Shown here: positions 1 to 8,201 of the stretch, one piece after another
How positions within the stretch are numbered: position 1 is the first letter of the stretch
Layout: every line of letters starts with the position of its first letter
From: CAZMFZ01 sp964565665
GTDB lineage: Bacteria > Bacteroidota > Bacteroidia > Cytophagales > UBA9547
Length of the DNA stretch: 20,263 bases
NCBI GenBank assembly: GCA_964565665.1
Contig: CAZMFZ010000068.1
Span: 1 to 20,263 of the forward strand
Direction: 5' to 3'
Position numbers and translations under genes: made by a program
The notes under the pieces: model-generated
The model's input: the letters and a program-made list of their open reading frames with translations, nothing else
The model's database searches: none
What the model was told of the DNA's origin: nothing

Positions 1-5
1 CATAA

Positions 6-25
6 AACGTATTTTTTCATACGTT
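6..25 (-). terminator. Possible weak terminator of the uvrD helicase gene
   Basis: A 6-bp perfect inverted repeat (AACGTA / TACGTT, 8-nt loop) lies about 20 bases past the helicase stop codon. Read on the minus strand it is followed by a short T-run (TTTTA). The position suits an intrinsic terminator, but the stem is short and AT-rich, and the window edge hides what follows. Confidence 0.3.
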
Positions 26-46
26 GTATTTTCAATATTTAAATCT

Positions 47-2320
47 TCACCCCACTATCATCAACTTGGCGAAGCTCAAAAGCAACGTTTTCTCTCCCAC
101 AATATCAAACTGTATTTTGGCCTTCTTTTCATTGCCTCCGGTATCTATTCCCGTTACTTTTCCAAAGCCGAATTTGGCATGTTCTACTTTCATTCCGGCT
201 TGCAAAGTGCCTGTATCACTGGGTTTGAAGTTGGCCGAGGGCGTATGTTCCTGCACTGGTTTGGCAGCTTCTATCTTTTTTATGAGTGAAGATGCCTTTG
301 TGATGCCCGAAGCAGGGCCAACGAGCTTTGTCATGGCTGAGAAATAATCGTCTGCCATCATTTCTTGGGTGCTTTTCTTGGGCACATGCAAGTAGCGACT
401 GTCTAATTCCTGTAAAAAACGACTGGGTTCGCAGTTGTGCAATCGGCCGTATTTGTAGCGAGATAGGGCATAAGAGAGCGTGAGTTTCTTCTCAGCACGG
501 GTTACGGCCACATAGAACAATCTGCGCTCTTCTTCCAAATCGGCTCTGGATTGCAGCATCATTTGGCTGGGGAATAATTCTTCTTCCATTCCTACCACGT
601 AAACTTGTTTGTATTCCAATCCCTTGGCCATGTGAATGGTCATCAAAGTCACTTTGTCGTTTTCATCGCCTTCTTTAGCATCGGCTGTGGTGAGTAGAGA
701 TACTTCTTGCAAAAAGGCACCCATGGTTTTGTCTTCCCGTTCTTTGTCATCAACAAATTCTTTGATGGCATTCAATAAAGCTTGCAGGTTTTCATATCTG
801 GCAAGGCCTTCTACGGTTTTATCATCATACAATTCTTTCAAAATACCCGATTCACGGGCTATTTGATTGGCAGCATCGTAGGCGTCTTTGGTTTGCATAG
901 CCAGCTCAAAACCACGAACTAAATCTACAAACTCGGTAACCGCATTGGCAACCCTGCCTGGCATAAACTTTTCTATATTCAACATAGCTTCCCATATCGA
1001 TACGCCATTATCTACGGCTGTCAATACTATTTTAGAAACGGTAGTATCGCCAATGCCACGTTTGGGGTAATTGATTATTCGCTTAAAGGCTTCTTCATCT
1101 TGGTGATTGACGGTATATCGCAAATACGCAATCAAATCTTTTATTTCTTTGCGTTGATAAAATGACAAACCGCCAACAATGCGATACGGAATATTCAATC
1201 GCCTCAAAGCCTCTTCCATGGAGCGTGATTGGGCGTTGGTGCGATACAAAATGGCAAAATCTTCATTTCGCCAATGGTTTTGGTTTTTTTCTTCGAACAA
1301 TGATTGAGCCACCAATCGGCCTTCTTCATTGTCAGATTGGGCTTTTACGAGTTCAATCAACGTGCCTTCTTCGTTGGAAGTCCACACCTCTTTGCGAAGC
1401 TGGGCTTTGTTGTGCTTGATTACCGAGTTTGCCAGATTCACTATGTTTTGAGTGGAACGGTAATTCTGTTCCAGCTTTACAATGTGCAAATCAGGGTAGT
1501 CTTTTTCGAAATTCAGAATATTTGAAATGTCGGCTCCACGAAAAGCATAGATAGATTGGGCATCATCGCCCACCACGCAAATATTGTTGTGAATGGCAGA
1601 AAGCTGCCTTGTAATCATGTATTGCACATAATTGGTATCTTGATACTCATCTACCATCACATATTTGAATCGCCTTTGGTATTTGTTTAGCACATCGGGA
1701 TTGAGATGAAACAGTTTGCAGGTGTTGAATAGCAAATCATCAAAATCCATACAACCCGCTTTGAAGCATCGTTCGGCATACGCTTTATAAATCAACCCGA
1801 TTTTAGGTCGGTTGGCATTTTCATCGTCCGACATTAGTATGGCATTGTTCAAGTATTCATTTGGGGAAATGAGCCTGTTTTTTGCACTAGAAATTCGACT
1901 CAACACTGAATTGGCTTTGTAAATTTTATCGTCCAATTGCATTTCGTGCAGTATGCTGCGAATGAGCGACTTAGAATCGTCAGAATCGTAAACTGAGAAG
2001 TTGTTTGGGTAGCCTATTTTCTCTGCCTCCGACCTTAAAATACGAGCGAAAACAGAGTGAAATGTTCCCATCCACAAATTTCTAGCATCAGTACCCACCA
2101 GCTTTTCAATTCTGGTTTTCATTTCCCTTGCTGCTTTATTTGTGAATGTGAGCGAAAGAATATTGAAAGCATCTACGCCTTTATCAAGCAAATAGGCAGT
2201 GCGAAAAGTCAAAACTCTAGTTTTGCCAGAGCCTGCACCTGCAATAATCATCAAAGGGCCTTCTGTATGCTCTACCGCTTCACGTTGGGGTTCGTTAAGC
2301 CCAGCCAATAATTTTTCCAT
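47..2320 (-). CDS. uvrD: UvrD/PcrA-type ATP-dependent DNA helicase
   Basis: This is a 757-residue superfamily 1A 3'-to-5' DNA helicase, acting in nucleotide-excision and mismatch repair and in clearing stalled replication or transcription complexes. The canonical motifs appear in order: Q-motif region LNEPQREAV (about 8-16), Walker A GAGSGKT (28-34), the SLTFTNKAA motif Ia (about 56-64), Walker B with DEYQDTN (224-230), motif III GDDAQSIYAFRGA (251-263), motif IV EQNYRST (284-290), motif V TIHMAKGLEY, and motif VI EERRLFYVAVTRA. The C-terminal roughly 50 residues (VEHAKFGFGKVTGID...) match the Tudor-like tail of PcrA/UvrD that contacts RNA polymerase, so the protein is full length. It is divergent from the gene at 2484. 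PcrA would be an equally good name; the family call is secure. Confidence 0.96.
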   Translation of the reverse strand: MEKLLAGLNEPQREAVEHTEGPLMIIAGAGSGKTRVLTFRTAYLLDKGVDAFNILSLTFTNKAAREMKTRIEKLVGTDARNLWMGTFHSVFARILRSEAEKIGYPNNFSVYDSDDSKSLIRSILHEMQLDDKIYKANSVLSRISSAKNRLISPNEYLNNAILMSDDENANRPKIGLIYKAYAERCFKAGCMDFDDLLFNTCKLFHLNPDVLNKYQRRFKYVMVDEYQDTNYVQYMITRQLSAIHNNICVVGDDAQSIYAFRGADISNILNFEKDYPDLHIVKLEQNYRSTQNIVNLANSVIKHNKAQLRKEVWTSNEEGTLIELVKAQSDNEEGRLVAQSLFEEKNQNHWRNEDFAILYRTNAQSRSMEEALRRLNIPYRIVGGLSFYQRKEIKDLIAYLRYTVNHQDEEAFKRIINYPKRGIGDTTVSKIVLTAVDNGVSIWEAMLNIEKFMPGRVANAVTEFVDLVRGFELAMQTKDAYDAANQIARESGILKELYDDKTVEGLARYENLQALLNAIKEFVDDKEREDKTMGAFLQEVSLLTTADAKEGDENDKVTLMTIHMAKGLEYKQVYVVGMEEELFPSQMMLQSRADLEEERRLFYVAVTRAEKKLTLSYALSRYKYGRLHNCEPSRFLQELDSRYLHVPKKSTQEMMADDYFSAMTKLVGPASGITKASSLIKKIEAAKPVQEHTPSANFKPSDTGTLQAGMKVEHAKFGFGKVTGIDTGGNEKKAKIQFDIVGEKTLLLSFAKLMIVG

Positions 2321-2420
2321 AATCGTAAATCAATTGGCAATTTACAACCAATAAAAAATAGGGTGCATGTATGAGGTTGGAATTTATGAACATTATGAAA
2401 ATAAATGGCCTTTTTATGGC

Positions 2421-2454
2421 TTTGAAAGTTTACGGGAATTAATTTCTATTTTTG
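2421..2454 (+). promoter_or_regulatory. Bacteroidota-type promoter for the coiled-coil gene at 2484
   Basis: TTTG at 2421-2424 is followed after 22 bases by TATTTTTG at 2447-2454, which fits the TAnnTTTG -7 consensus of Bacteroidota housekeeping promoters. Predicted transcription begins about 20-25 bases before the ATG at 2484. The spacing is at the long end of the accepted range. Confidence 0.5.
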
Positions 2455-2483
2455 TATTATTGTATTCAAAAGATAAATAACAA

Positions 2484-2807
2484 ATGAAAAATCTAGAATT
2501 TACAGCATTTGAAAATTTGCAGAAAAGTGGATTTACAAGAGAAGATGCTGAAGCCTTTATTGAATATATAAAAACTGCTTCAAGAGATGAAGTGGCAACA
2601 AAAAAGGATATTGAGAGGCTGGAAAAAAGAATGGATAAATTGGAATCTAAGTTCGAGACTTTAGAAATTAAGTTTGAGAACCTTGAAATAAAAATTGAAG
2701 CTTCTGCAGATAGAGTTACTGCTAAACTTATTCAATGGATGGCTACCTTTATGATTGGTCAGATTGTAACTATTTTCGCTCTGTTGAAAATGTTTGATAA
2801 AATTTAA
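2484..2807 (+). CDS. Small coiled-coil membrane protein, DUF1640/CCDC90-like
   Basis: This 107-residue protein has three visible parts. The first is a small N-terminal helical head (about 1-35, with the phrase KSGFTREDAEAFIEYI). The second is a strongly charged coiled-coil stalk (about 36-78) that includes three consecutive seven-residue units LESKFET, LEIKFEN and LEIKIEA (53-73). The third is one hydrophobic C-terminal membrane anchor (about 84-102). Head, stalk and C-terminal anchor is the layout described for the DUF1640/CCDC90 family, which includes the mitochondrial MCU regulator MCUR1 and bacterial relatives of unknown role. No catalytic residues are apparent, and the function here is unknown. 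A promoter-like element sits directly upstream, and a lipoprotein gene follows 45 bases downstream on the same strand. The architecture is clear; the family name rests on recalled similarity. Confidence 0.75.
   Translation: MKNLEFTAFENLQKSGFTREDAEAFIEYIKTASRDEVATKKDIERLEKRMDKLESKFETLEIKFENLEIKIEASADRVTAKLIQWMATFMIGQIVTIFALLKMFDKI
2640..2702 (+). repeat. Three tandem 21-bp heptad-coding units
   Basis: Three in-frame 21-base units within the coiled-coil gene encode LESKFET, LEIKFEN and LEIKIEA. The DNA copies have drifted but keep the same period, suggesting that the stalk grew by duplication of one heptad. Confidence 0.6.
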
Positions 2808-2852
2808 ACGTCAAATATAAAAATCAAACACAGTATTATATTCTTTACAATT

Positions 2853-3275
2853 ATGAAAAGCACTTTTTTATACACATTATTTATTGTTATTCTAATTTGG
2901 GGCTGCAGTCGTAAAACCGACCCCACTCCTTCCGATTCTATAATTATCAAATCAGTAAGCCCAAATTCAGGACTTATAGATGGTGTAGAAACTTCTTTTA
3001 CAGTGGTGGTAGATTATGTATTAATTACTAAAGAACAAGGCGAATTAAACATTGGATTTAACAACGATAGTGATTTTAATTCCTATACTATAATTGATTC
3101 TGGCACTAAAATTATTTCAAAAAGCTCTGGAGCGCATACTTTTGAAGTAAAAGCGAAGGCAAAAAAATGGAACAATGGAGATTTTATGTTATTTGTGAAT
3201 TTATCTGAGTATCCTCATAGCAGTCCATGGGTTCCCATTGTTTATAAATCATCAAAGTTAACATTTGCACCATAA
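2853..3275 (+). CDS. Uncharacterised lipoprotein with beta-sandwich-like body
   Basis: This is a 140-residue predicted lipoprotein. The N-terminus MKSTFLYTLFIVILIWGC has a basic start, a hydrophobic core and a lipobox-like end with Cys18 as the lipid-attachment residue. It is followed by a polar linker (SRKTDPTPSDS). The remainder alternates short hydrophobic and polar stretches (KSVSPNSG..., TSFTVVVDYVL, HTFEVKAKAKKW), as in an Ig-like or IPT/TIG-like beta sandwich. No enzyme motif is visible. It should be anchored in the cell envelope. It lies between the coiled-coil protein and the CvfB-like gene on the same strand, 25 bases before the latter's preferred start; co-transcription is possible but not shown. 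I cannot assign a function. Confidence 0.75.
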   Translation: MKSTFLYTLFIVILIWGCSRKTDPTPSDSIIIKSVSPNSGLIDGVETSFTVVVDYVLITKEQGELNIGFNNDSDFNSYTIIDSGTKIISKSSGAHTFEVKAKAKKWNNGDFMLFVNLSEYPHSSPWVPIVYKSSKLTFAP

Positions 3276-3300
3276 AAAACCCTAGGAATTGCCCACACAA

Positions 3301-4140
3301 ATGATAGAAATAGGCAGATACAACAGGCTCAGGGTAATCAAGCACACTACTTTTGGCATATACCTAAGCAAAGATGGCGATGATGCCGAAATACTACTTC
3401 CTATTAAATACGTTCCCGCAAACACAGCTGTTGATGATTATTTAACTGTGTTTATTTACAATGATAGTGAAGGCAGAATAATTGCTACTACCCTTCAACC
3501 TAGGGCTGAAATAGGCGAATTTGCCATGCTTTCTGTAGTTTCCACTACCGAACATGGAGCTTTTCTTGATTTGGGTATTGCAAAAGATGTATTTGTTCCC
3601 CTCAGAGAACAAGCTTTCCCAATGCGACAAGGTGGGGAATACATTGTGTATTTGTATTTGGATGAAAAAAGCAATCGTATTGTGGCAACATCAAAATGGC
3701 TAAAATTTATCAAACAACAGGAATTTGACTTGGCAGAAGGTGAAGAAGTAAATTTGCTGATTACAGCCTACACAGATTTGGGCTATAATGCCATCATCAA
3801 TCAAAAATATATTGGGTTAATTTATCACAACGATATTTTCGAACCACTTGGCTTAGGTGAATTTAAAAGAGGATTCATAAAAAAGATAAGGGAAGAAAAC
3901 AAGATAGATCTTTCACTCCGCAAGCCTGGCTATGGCCATGTGCTTGATGCCAAAGATTTTATTATCAGCTTGATAAAAGACAACAATGGCATTTTAAGAT
4001 TAGGTGATAAAAGTAGTCCAGAAGAAATATCAGAGCTAACTCACTTGAGCAAAAAAGCATTTAAAAAAGTAATCGGTGGTTTGTACCGCGATGGCATCAT
4101 TGAGCTTTCAGATGCTGAAATAAAGCTGAAAGCACAATAG
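3301..4140 (+). CDS. CvfB/YitL-like S1-domain RNA-binding protein
   Basis: This 279-residue protein resembles CvfB (YitL), a family with tandem S1 OB-fold domains followed by a winged helix that binds RNA and influences post-transcriptional regulation, and virulence in Staphylococcus. The N-terminal stretch (IGRYNRLRV ... LLPIKYVP) and the second S1 unit (LSVVSTTEHGAFLDLGIAKDVFVPLREQ) fit, as does a third unit (VNLLITAYTDLGYNAIINQKYIGLIYHNDIF). The last 60 or so residues (ISLIKDNNGILRLGDKSSPEEISELTHLSKKAFKKVIGGLYRDGII) form the winged helix. I chose the ATG at 3301 rather than the in-frame TTG at 3289 because family members begin close to MIEIGRYN. The DUF3820 gene starts 5 bases after the stop, so the two are probably co-translated. 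Confidence 0.88.
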   Translation: MIEIGRYNRLRVIKHTTFGIYLSKDGDDAEILLPIKYVPANTAVDDYLTVFIYNDSEGRIIATTLQPRAEIGEFAMLSVVSTTEHGAFLDLGIAKDVFVPLREQAFPMRQGGEYIVYLYLDEKSNRIVATSKWLKFIKQQEFDLAEGEEVNLLITAYTDLGYNAIINQKYIGLIYHNDIFEPLGLGEFKRGFIKKIREENKIDLSLRKPGYGHVLDAKDFIISLIKDNNGILRLGDKSSPEEISELTHLSKKAFKKVIGGLYRDGIIELSDAEIKLKAQ

Positions 4141-4145
4141 AAAAA

Positions 4146-4382
4146 ATGCTGAGCGACAACGAATTAGACCCAAATTTGCTTCCGCAACTCATCACCATGA
4201 AAATGCCTTTTGGAAAATACAAAGGCACAATACTATATCAATTGCCAGTTTTTTATTTGGAATGGTTTCATCGCAAAAGCTTTCCAAAAGGTAAATTAGG
4301 GATGCTTTTAGCTACACTTTATGAGATACGGTTGAATGGGCTAGAGGATATATTAGAAAAACTCAAAACCGTAAATGCTTGA
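4146..4382 (+). CDS. DUF3820 family small protein
   Basis: This 78-residue soluble protein carries the DUF3820 signature: the phrase MPFGKYKGTILYQLPVFYLEWF (about 20-41) followed by FPKGKLGMLLATLYEIRLNGL. The family is widespread and small, annotated in places as a putative quorum-sensing-regulated virulence factor, but its biochemical role is not established. It begins 5 bases after the CvfB-like gene and is probably expressed with it, which would fit a role linked to nucleic acid or regulation. It is convergent with the lipoprotein gene that ends at 4414. Confidence 0.85.
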   Translation: MLSDNELDPNLLPQLITMKMPFGKYKGTILYQLPVFYLEWFHRKSFPKGKLGMLLATLYEIRLNGLEDILEKLKTVNA

Positions 4383-4413
4383 AAACCATTTAATCTCCCT
4401 CTATAATCGAATG

Positions 4414-4995
4414 CTAGTAAATTAATAGGTGGGCGGAAATATAGCGATCAGGGCCTTTAACAGCTTTGAATGTAAACAAAGAAAACTTTACTTCTACACC
4501 CGCACCAGTACTCTTCACTGGAATTACCTGATTGCCTTCAGAATAATAATAAGCATACTCCTTTGTAGAATCATAAGCAGAGGCATCTATCAATTCCATA
4601 AATACATTGCTGCTACCCATATTTCTATCGCTCACGGTTAAAAAATTATCATTGCTATACGTCTTCTCTTTAAAGTATACATGTAGTTGGACATAATTGC
4701 CTTTGCCAAGATCGTGGTGTCCACCCATTAGCCAAAAAGGACTTCCATTGGCCGTACCATAGGCCGAAATAGGTGTTGATATTTTGTAACATTTCCCGTT
4801 GAAAGAAAAGGTGTTTGGAGCAAACCCCTCGGGATTGGTGCCGCACACAGATATTGGAGTGGGCGGAGGAATGGGAGGGAGCACTACAGCCCCTTGATGC
4901 GGATAGGGTGGGGTTTCTTCTTTTGTAGAAATACATGAAACTACACTAAACCATAGAAATGCGATTGCTAAAATTGTTTGTAATACTTTTTTCAT
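4414..4995 (-). CDS. Uncharacterised lipoprotein
   Basis: This is a 193-residue predicted lipoprotein. Its signal sequence MKKVLQTILAIAFLWFSVVSC ends in a lipobox with Cys21. A proline-rich linker follows (PPYPHQGAVVLPPIPPPTP), and then a body with CGTNPEGFAPNTFSFNGKCY and several aromatic beta-strand-like stretches ending in HLLIY. I preferred the ATG at 4995 over the one at 5016: it gives a standard lysine-rich signal start and avoids an 11-base overlap with the polyprenyl synthase stop. The body contains Cys residues near CGTN and GKCY that could form a disulfide. No family is recognised. It lies 10 bases after the polyprenyl synthase and is probably co-transcribed with it, although no shared function is evident. 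Confidence 0.75.
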   Translation of the reverse strand: MKKVLQTILAIAFLWFSVVSCISTKEETPPYPHQGAVVLPPIPPPTPISVCGTNPEGFAPNTFSFNGKCYKISTPISAYGTANGSPFWLMGGHHDLGKGNYVQLHVYFKEKTYSNDNFLTVSDRNMGSSNVFMELIDASAYDSTKEYAYYYSEGNQVIPVKSTGAGVEVKFSLFTFKAVKGPDRYISAHLLIY

Positions 4996-5005
4996 TGTGC
5001 TAAGG

Positions 5006-5989
5006 TTATTTATCACGCTCGATGGTATATTTTATTAATCCTTCTAACGAAGATTTATATACAGAATTGTCGAAACTATTTAGAATTTGCAAAGCCTCTT
5101 CAAGGTATATATTCATAGATTTCTCTGCATATTCAATGCCCCCAGATTTTTTTACAAATGCTATCACCTCTTGCACTTTTTTCGGATTTTCACTTTCATT
5201 TTTTACAATGTTAATGATTTTGCGTTTTACAAACCAATCGGCATTGTTTAAAGCGTAAATTAATGGCAAAGTCATTTTTTTTTCTTTGATGTCAATTCCT
5301 AAAGGTTTCCCAATAGATTCGCTTCCGTAGTCGAACAAATCGTCTTTAATTTGAAAGGCAATTCCTACTTTTTCGCCAAGCAATCGTACTTTTTCAATGG
5401 TTTCAATATCGTTTGGTACTACCGAACTTGCCCCAGTAGCACAGCATGAGGCAATAAGTGATGCTGTTTTCTGGCGAATTATCTGGTAATAATCTCCTTC
5501 TCTAATATCTAAATTTCTAGCTTTTTCTATTTGTAACAATTCCCCTTCACTCATTTCTCTTACCGCTGTCGATACCAACTTCAGCAAATCAAAATCATTG
5601 TTATCAATTGAGAGAAGTAACCCTCTAGAAAGCAAATAATCACCTACCAATACCGCTATTTTATTTTTCCATAGGGCATTGATAGAGAAGAAACCTCTGC
5701 GGTAATTTGCCTCGTCTACCACATCGTCATGCACCAATGTAGCGGTATGCAGCAGCTCAATCAATGCCGCCCCTCTGTAAGTGCGTTCATTTACATTTCC
5801 ATCTCCACACAATTTGGCAAATAAAAACACAAACATAGGTCTGAGTTGCTTGCCTTTTCGCTTTACAATATAGGTGGTGATTTTGTCGAGCAGAAATACA
5901 TTGCTCTTCATATAAGTTTTGAATTTGTCTTCGAAAATCTGCATTTCTGCACTAATGGGAGCTTGTATTTCTTTGAGAGTATATGCCAT
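5006..5989 (-). CDS. Long-chain polyprenyl diphosphate synthase
   Basis: This 327-residue trans-prenyltransferase extends an allylic diphosphate by successive additions of isopentenyl diphosphate, normally making a quinone side chain. The GKQLRP substrate motif, first Asp-rich motif DDVVD (88-92), the RRG that follows, the KTASL motif, and second Asp-rich motif DDLFD (215-219) are all present. The residues four and five before the first Asp-rich motif are small (Ala-Thr), which in this family goes with long products; a C30-C40 chain for menaquinone is likely but inferred. I chose the ATG at 5989. The in-frame TTG at 5998 lies inside a TAACTTTG promoter-like box, so it is unlikely to be transcribed. 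Bacteroidota usually carry one or a few such genes, and product length cannot be read reliably from sequence. Confidence 0.92.
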   Translation of the reverse strand: MAYTLKEIQAPISAEMQIFEDKFKTYMKSNVFLLDKITTYIVKRKGKQLRPMFVFLFAKLCGDGNVNERTYRGAALIELLHTATLVHDDVVDEANYRRGFFSINALWKNKIAVLVGDYLLSRGLLLSIDNNDFDLLKLVSTAVREMSEGELLQIEKARNLDIREGDYYQIIRQKTASLIASCCATGASSVVPNDIETIEKVRLLGEKVGIAFQIKDDLFDYGSESIGKPLGIDIKEKKMTLPLIYALNNADWFVKRKIINIVKNESENPKKVQEVIAFVKKSGGIEYAEKSMNIYLEEALQILNSFDNSVYKSSLEGLIKYTIERDK

Positions 5990-5995
5990 TGGCTG

Positions 5996-6003
5996 CAAAG
6001 TTA
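5996..6003 (-). promoter_or_regulatory. TAnnTTTG -7 box just upstream of polyprenyl synthase
   Basis: On the minus strand TAACTTTG ends only 6 bases before the ATG at 5989, a perfect match to the Bacteroidota -7 consensus. No good TTTG -33 box is seen 17-23 bases upstream. If used, transcription would begin at or within a few bases of the start codon, giving a leaderless or nearly leaderless mRNA. Confidence 0.4.
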
Positions 6004-6192
6004 ATAGAGAAACATAATTTTTCTCTTATTGAAGTAACAATTCTATAGCATATCAAATGGGTTCAAAATCAGAGGTGTTTTTTCAAATGTTCTTCAATTA
6101 ATTTAAAAAAATCTTTTAAAAATGTAGTTTTGGAAAATTTTATACATTTTTGTTCTGCCCACTACCTGTCCAAATAAAGTAATTGAAATTCA

Positions 6193-8118
6193 ATGATAAA
6201 GGCTATTACTAGTTTTGAAGAATACAAATCTGAATACAAAAAAAGCATAGAAACTCCTGAAGTTTTTTGGGCTGAAAAAGCAGATACATTTAACTGGAAA
6301 AAAAAATGGGATAATGTTCTGAGTGGAGATTTTCACGATTTGGACATCAAATGGTTTGATGGCGGGCAGTTGAACATTACTGAGAATTGCTTAGACAGAC
6401 ATTTGCCCGAAAGAGCAAACCAAACGGCCATTATTTTTGAGCCAAACGACCCAAATGAGCCAACCAAAATAATCACATACCAAAAGCTATTTGATGAAGT
6501 ATGTCAATTTGCTAATGTGCTGATTGCCAATGAGGTAAAGAAAGGCGATAGGGTTTGTATTTATATGCCGATGATTCCCGAAGCTGCTATAGCTATGCTT
6601 GCTTGTGCCAGAATCGGGGCTATTCACTCGGTAGTTTTTGGCGGCTTTTCCGCACAATCGCTTACAGATAGAATCAATGATGCAGAAACCTCCTTATTAG
6701 TAACAGCTGATGGTTCGTTTAGAGGAAGTAAAAATATTGGCTTGAAATCGATTGCTGATGAGGCAATTGCCAATTCACCTTCAATAAAAACCTGTATTGT
6801 TTATAAAAGAACTGGCGAGACTATAAATATGGTTGCTGGGCGAGACAAATGGTGGCATGAAGAAATGGCAAAGGTTTCTAATGAAAACAAGGCAGTAGGC
6901 GTAGATTCAGAACACCCTCTTTTTATATTGTATACATCAGGCTCAACCGGCAAACCGAAAGGTGCGGTACACAGCACGGCTGGGTATATGATTTATTCAG
7001 AATATACTTTTAAGAATGTATTTCAATACAAAGAAGGACAAATATATTGGTGCACAGCCGATGTGGGTTGGATTACTGGTCACACCTACATCACTTACGG
7101 ACCTTTATTGGCTGGAGCTACTACGGTAATGTTCGAAGGCGTGCCTACATACCCCGATGCTGGGCGTTTTTGGTCAATTATAGAAAAGCATAAAATTAAC
7201 ATTTTTTATACTGCACCCACAGCCATTCGTTCTTTGATGGCCTTTGGAAATGAATGGCCTGAAAAGCACAATTTGACGAGCCTAAAAGTACTAGGTTCTG
7301 TTGGTGAACCCATAAATGAAGAAGCTTGGCATTGGTTTCAAGATAAAATTGGCAATGGCAATTGCCCAATATGCGATACCTATTGGCAAACTGAAACAGG
7401 AGGCCACATGATTACCCCAATTGCGGGCATAACCAGAGAAAAACCTTCTTTTGCTACACTTCCACTTCCTGGAATTCAACCTATTTTAGTTGATAGTGAT
7501 GGAAATGAGTTGAAAGGCAATAATGCGGAGGGGAATTTATGTGTCAAATTCCCTTGGCCAAGTACCATTCGCACCACTTATGGCGACCACGAGCGGTTTC
7601 GTAATACCTATTTTGCAACCCATAAAGGATTGTATTTTACTGGAGATAATGCCAAAAGAGACGAAAATGGATATTATCGTATTATTGGAAGGGTAGATGA
7701 TGTAATGAATGTTTCAGGTCACAGGCTTGGCACAGGCGAAGTAGAAAGTGCAATTGATGAACACCATGATGTGGTTGAATGTGCTGTGGTGGGCTATCCT
7801 CACGACATCAAAGGACAAGGAATATATGCTTATGTGATTTGCACACATAAGATTGATGATGAAGCGAAAGCACGTAAAGAAATAAATGAAATAGTGGCTA
7901 AAATTATTGGCCCAATAGCCAAGCCAGATAAAATTCAGTTTGTAAGAGGCTTACCCAAAACCCGCTCAGGAAAGATAATGCGAAGAATATTGCGAAAAAT
8001 AGCCGAAGGGGAAACGGCAAACCTTGGCGACACTTCTACATTAATCGATCCAACTGTGGTAGAGGAAATAAAATCAGGAGCTGAATTGCTAAACAATTCT
8101 TCACTTAAGCCCCAATAA
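6193..8118 (+). CDS. acs: Acetyl-CoA synthetase (AMP-forming)
   Basis: This 641-residue cytosolic enzyme makes acetyl-CoA from acetate, ATP and CoA through acetyl-AMP. It belongs to the ANL adenylate-forming superfamily. The phosphate-binding loop TSGSTGKPKG (248-257), the YWQTETGGHM motif that positions the adenylate, the GRVDDVMNVSGHRLGTGEVE hinge region (core A8), and the C-terminal PKTRSGKIMRR with catalytic Lys594 are all present. Length and N-terminus (FEEYKSEYKKSIETPEVFWAEKA) match the Acs family rather than propionyl-CoA or medium-chain synthetases. Lys594 is the residue that acetylation by Pat-type enzymes silences in other bacteria. The gene is divergent from polyprenyl synthase with a 200-base intergenic region. 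I found no convincing promoter boxes there. Confidence 0.97.
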   Translation: MIKAITSFEEYKSEYKKSIETPEVFWAEKADTFNWKKKWDNVLSGDFHDLDIKWFDGGQLNITENCLDRHLPERANQTAIIFEPNDPNEPTKIITYQKLFDEVCQFANVLIANEVKKGDRVCIYMPMIPEAAIAMLACARIGAIHSVVFGGFSAQSLTDRINDAETSLLVTADGSFRGSKNIGLKSIADEAIANSPSIKTCIVYKRTGETINMVAGRDKWWHEEMAKVSNENKAVGVDSEHPLFILYTSGSTGKPKGAVHSTAGYMIYSEYTFKNVFQYKEGQIYWCTADVGWITGHTYITYGPLLAGATTVMFEGVPTYPDAGRFWSIIEKHKINIFYTAPTAIRSLMAFGNEWPEKHNLTSLKVLGSVGEPINEEAWHWFQDKIGNGNCPICDTYWQTETGGHMITPIAGITREKPSFATLPLPGIQPILVDSDGNELKGNNAEGNLCVKFPWPSTIRTTYGDHERFRNTYFATHKGLYFTGDNAKRDENGYYRIIGRVDDVMNVSGHRLGTGEVESAIDEHHDVVECAVVGYPHDIKGQGIYAYVICTHKIDDEAKARKEINEIVAKIIGPIAKPDKIQFVRGLPKTRSGKIMRRILRKIAEGETANLGDTSTLIDPTVVEEIKSGAELLNNSSLKPQ

Positions 8119-8201
8119 AATATCAACCTTATTATGGCTTAGGAATTACCTTTGAATTCATTTCTCAATCTCAATTAAACCAACTTTTAAACTTCAACAA
8201 T

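Noticed and set aside
24..347. Open frame antisense to the 3' end of the helicase gene
   Set aside because: It lies wholly inside a well-supported helicase gene on the other strand and its translation shows no recognisable family; several similar antisense frames elsewhere in the window were dropped for the same reason.
3289..3300. In-frame TTG start upstream of the CvfB-like gene
   Set aside because: The extra four residues do not match the family start, whereas the ATG at 3301 does.
5990..5998. TTG start extending polyprenyl synthase by three residues
   Set aside because: The TTG is part of a TAACTTTG promoter box, and the ATG at 5989 gives a normal N-terminus.
6120..6192. Possible promoter of acs (TTTG near 6129, CATTTTTG near 6145)
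   Set aside because: The two boxes are only 12 bases apart, well short of the usual 17-23, and the second has a mismatch.
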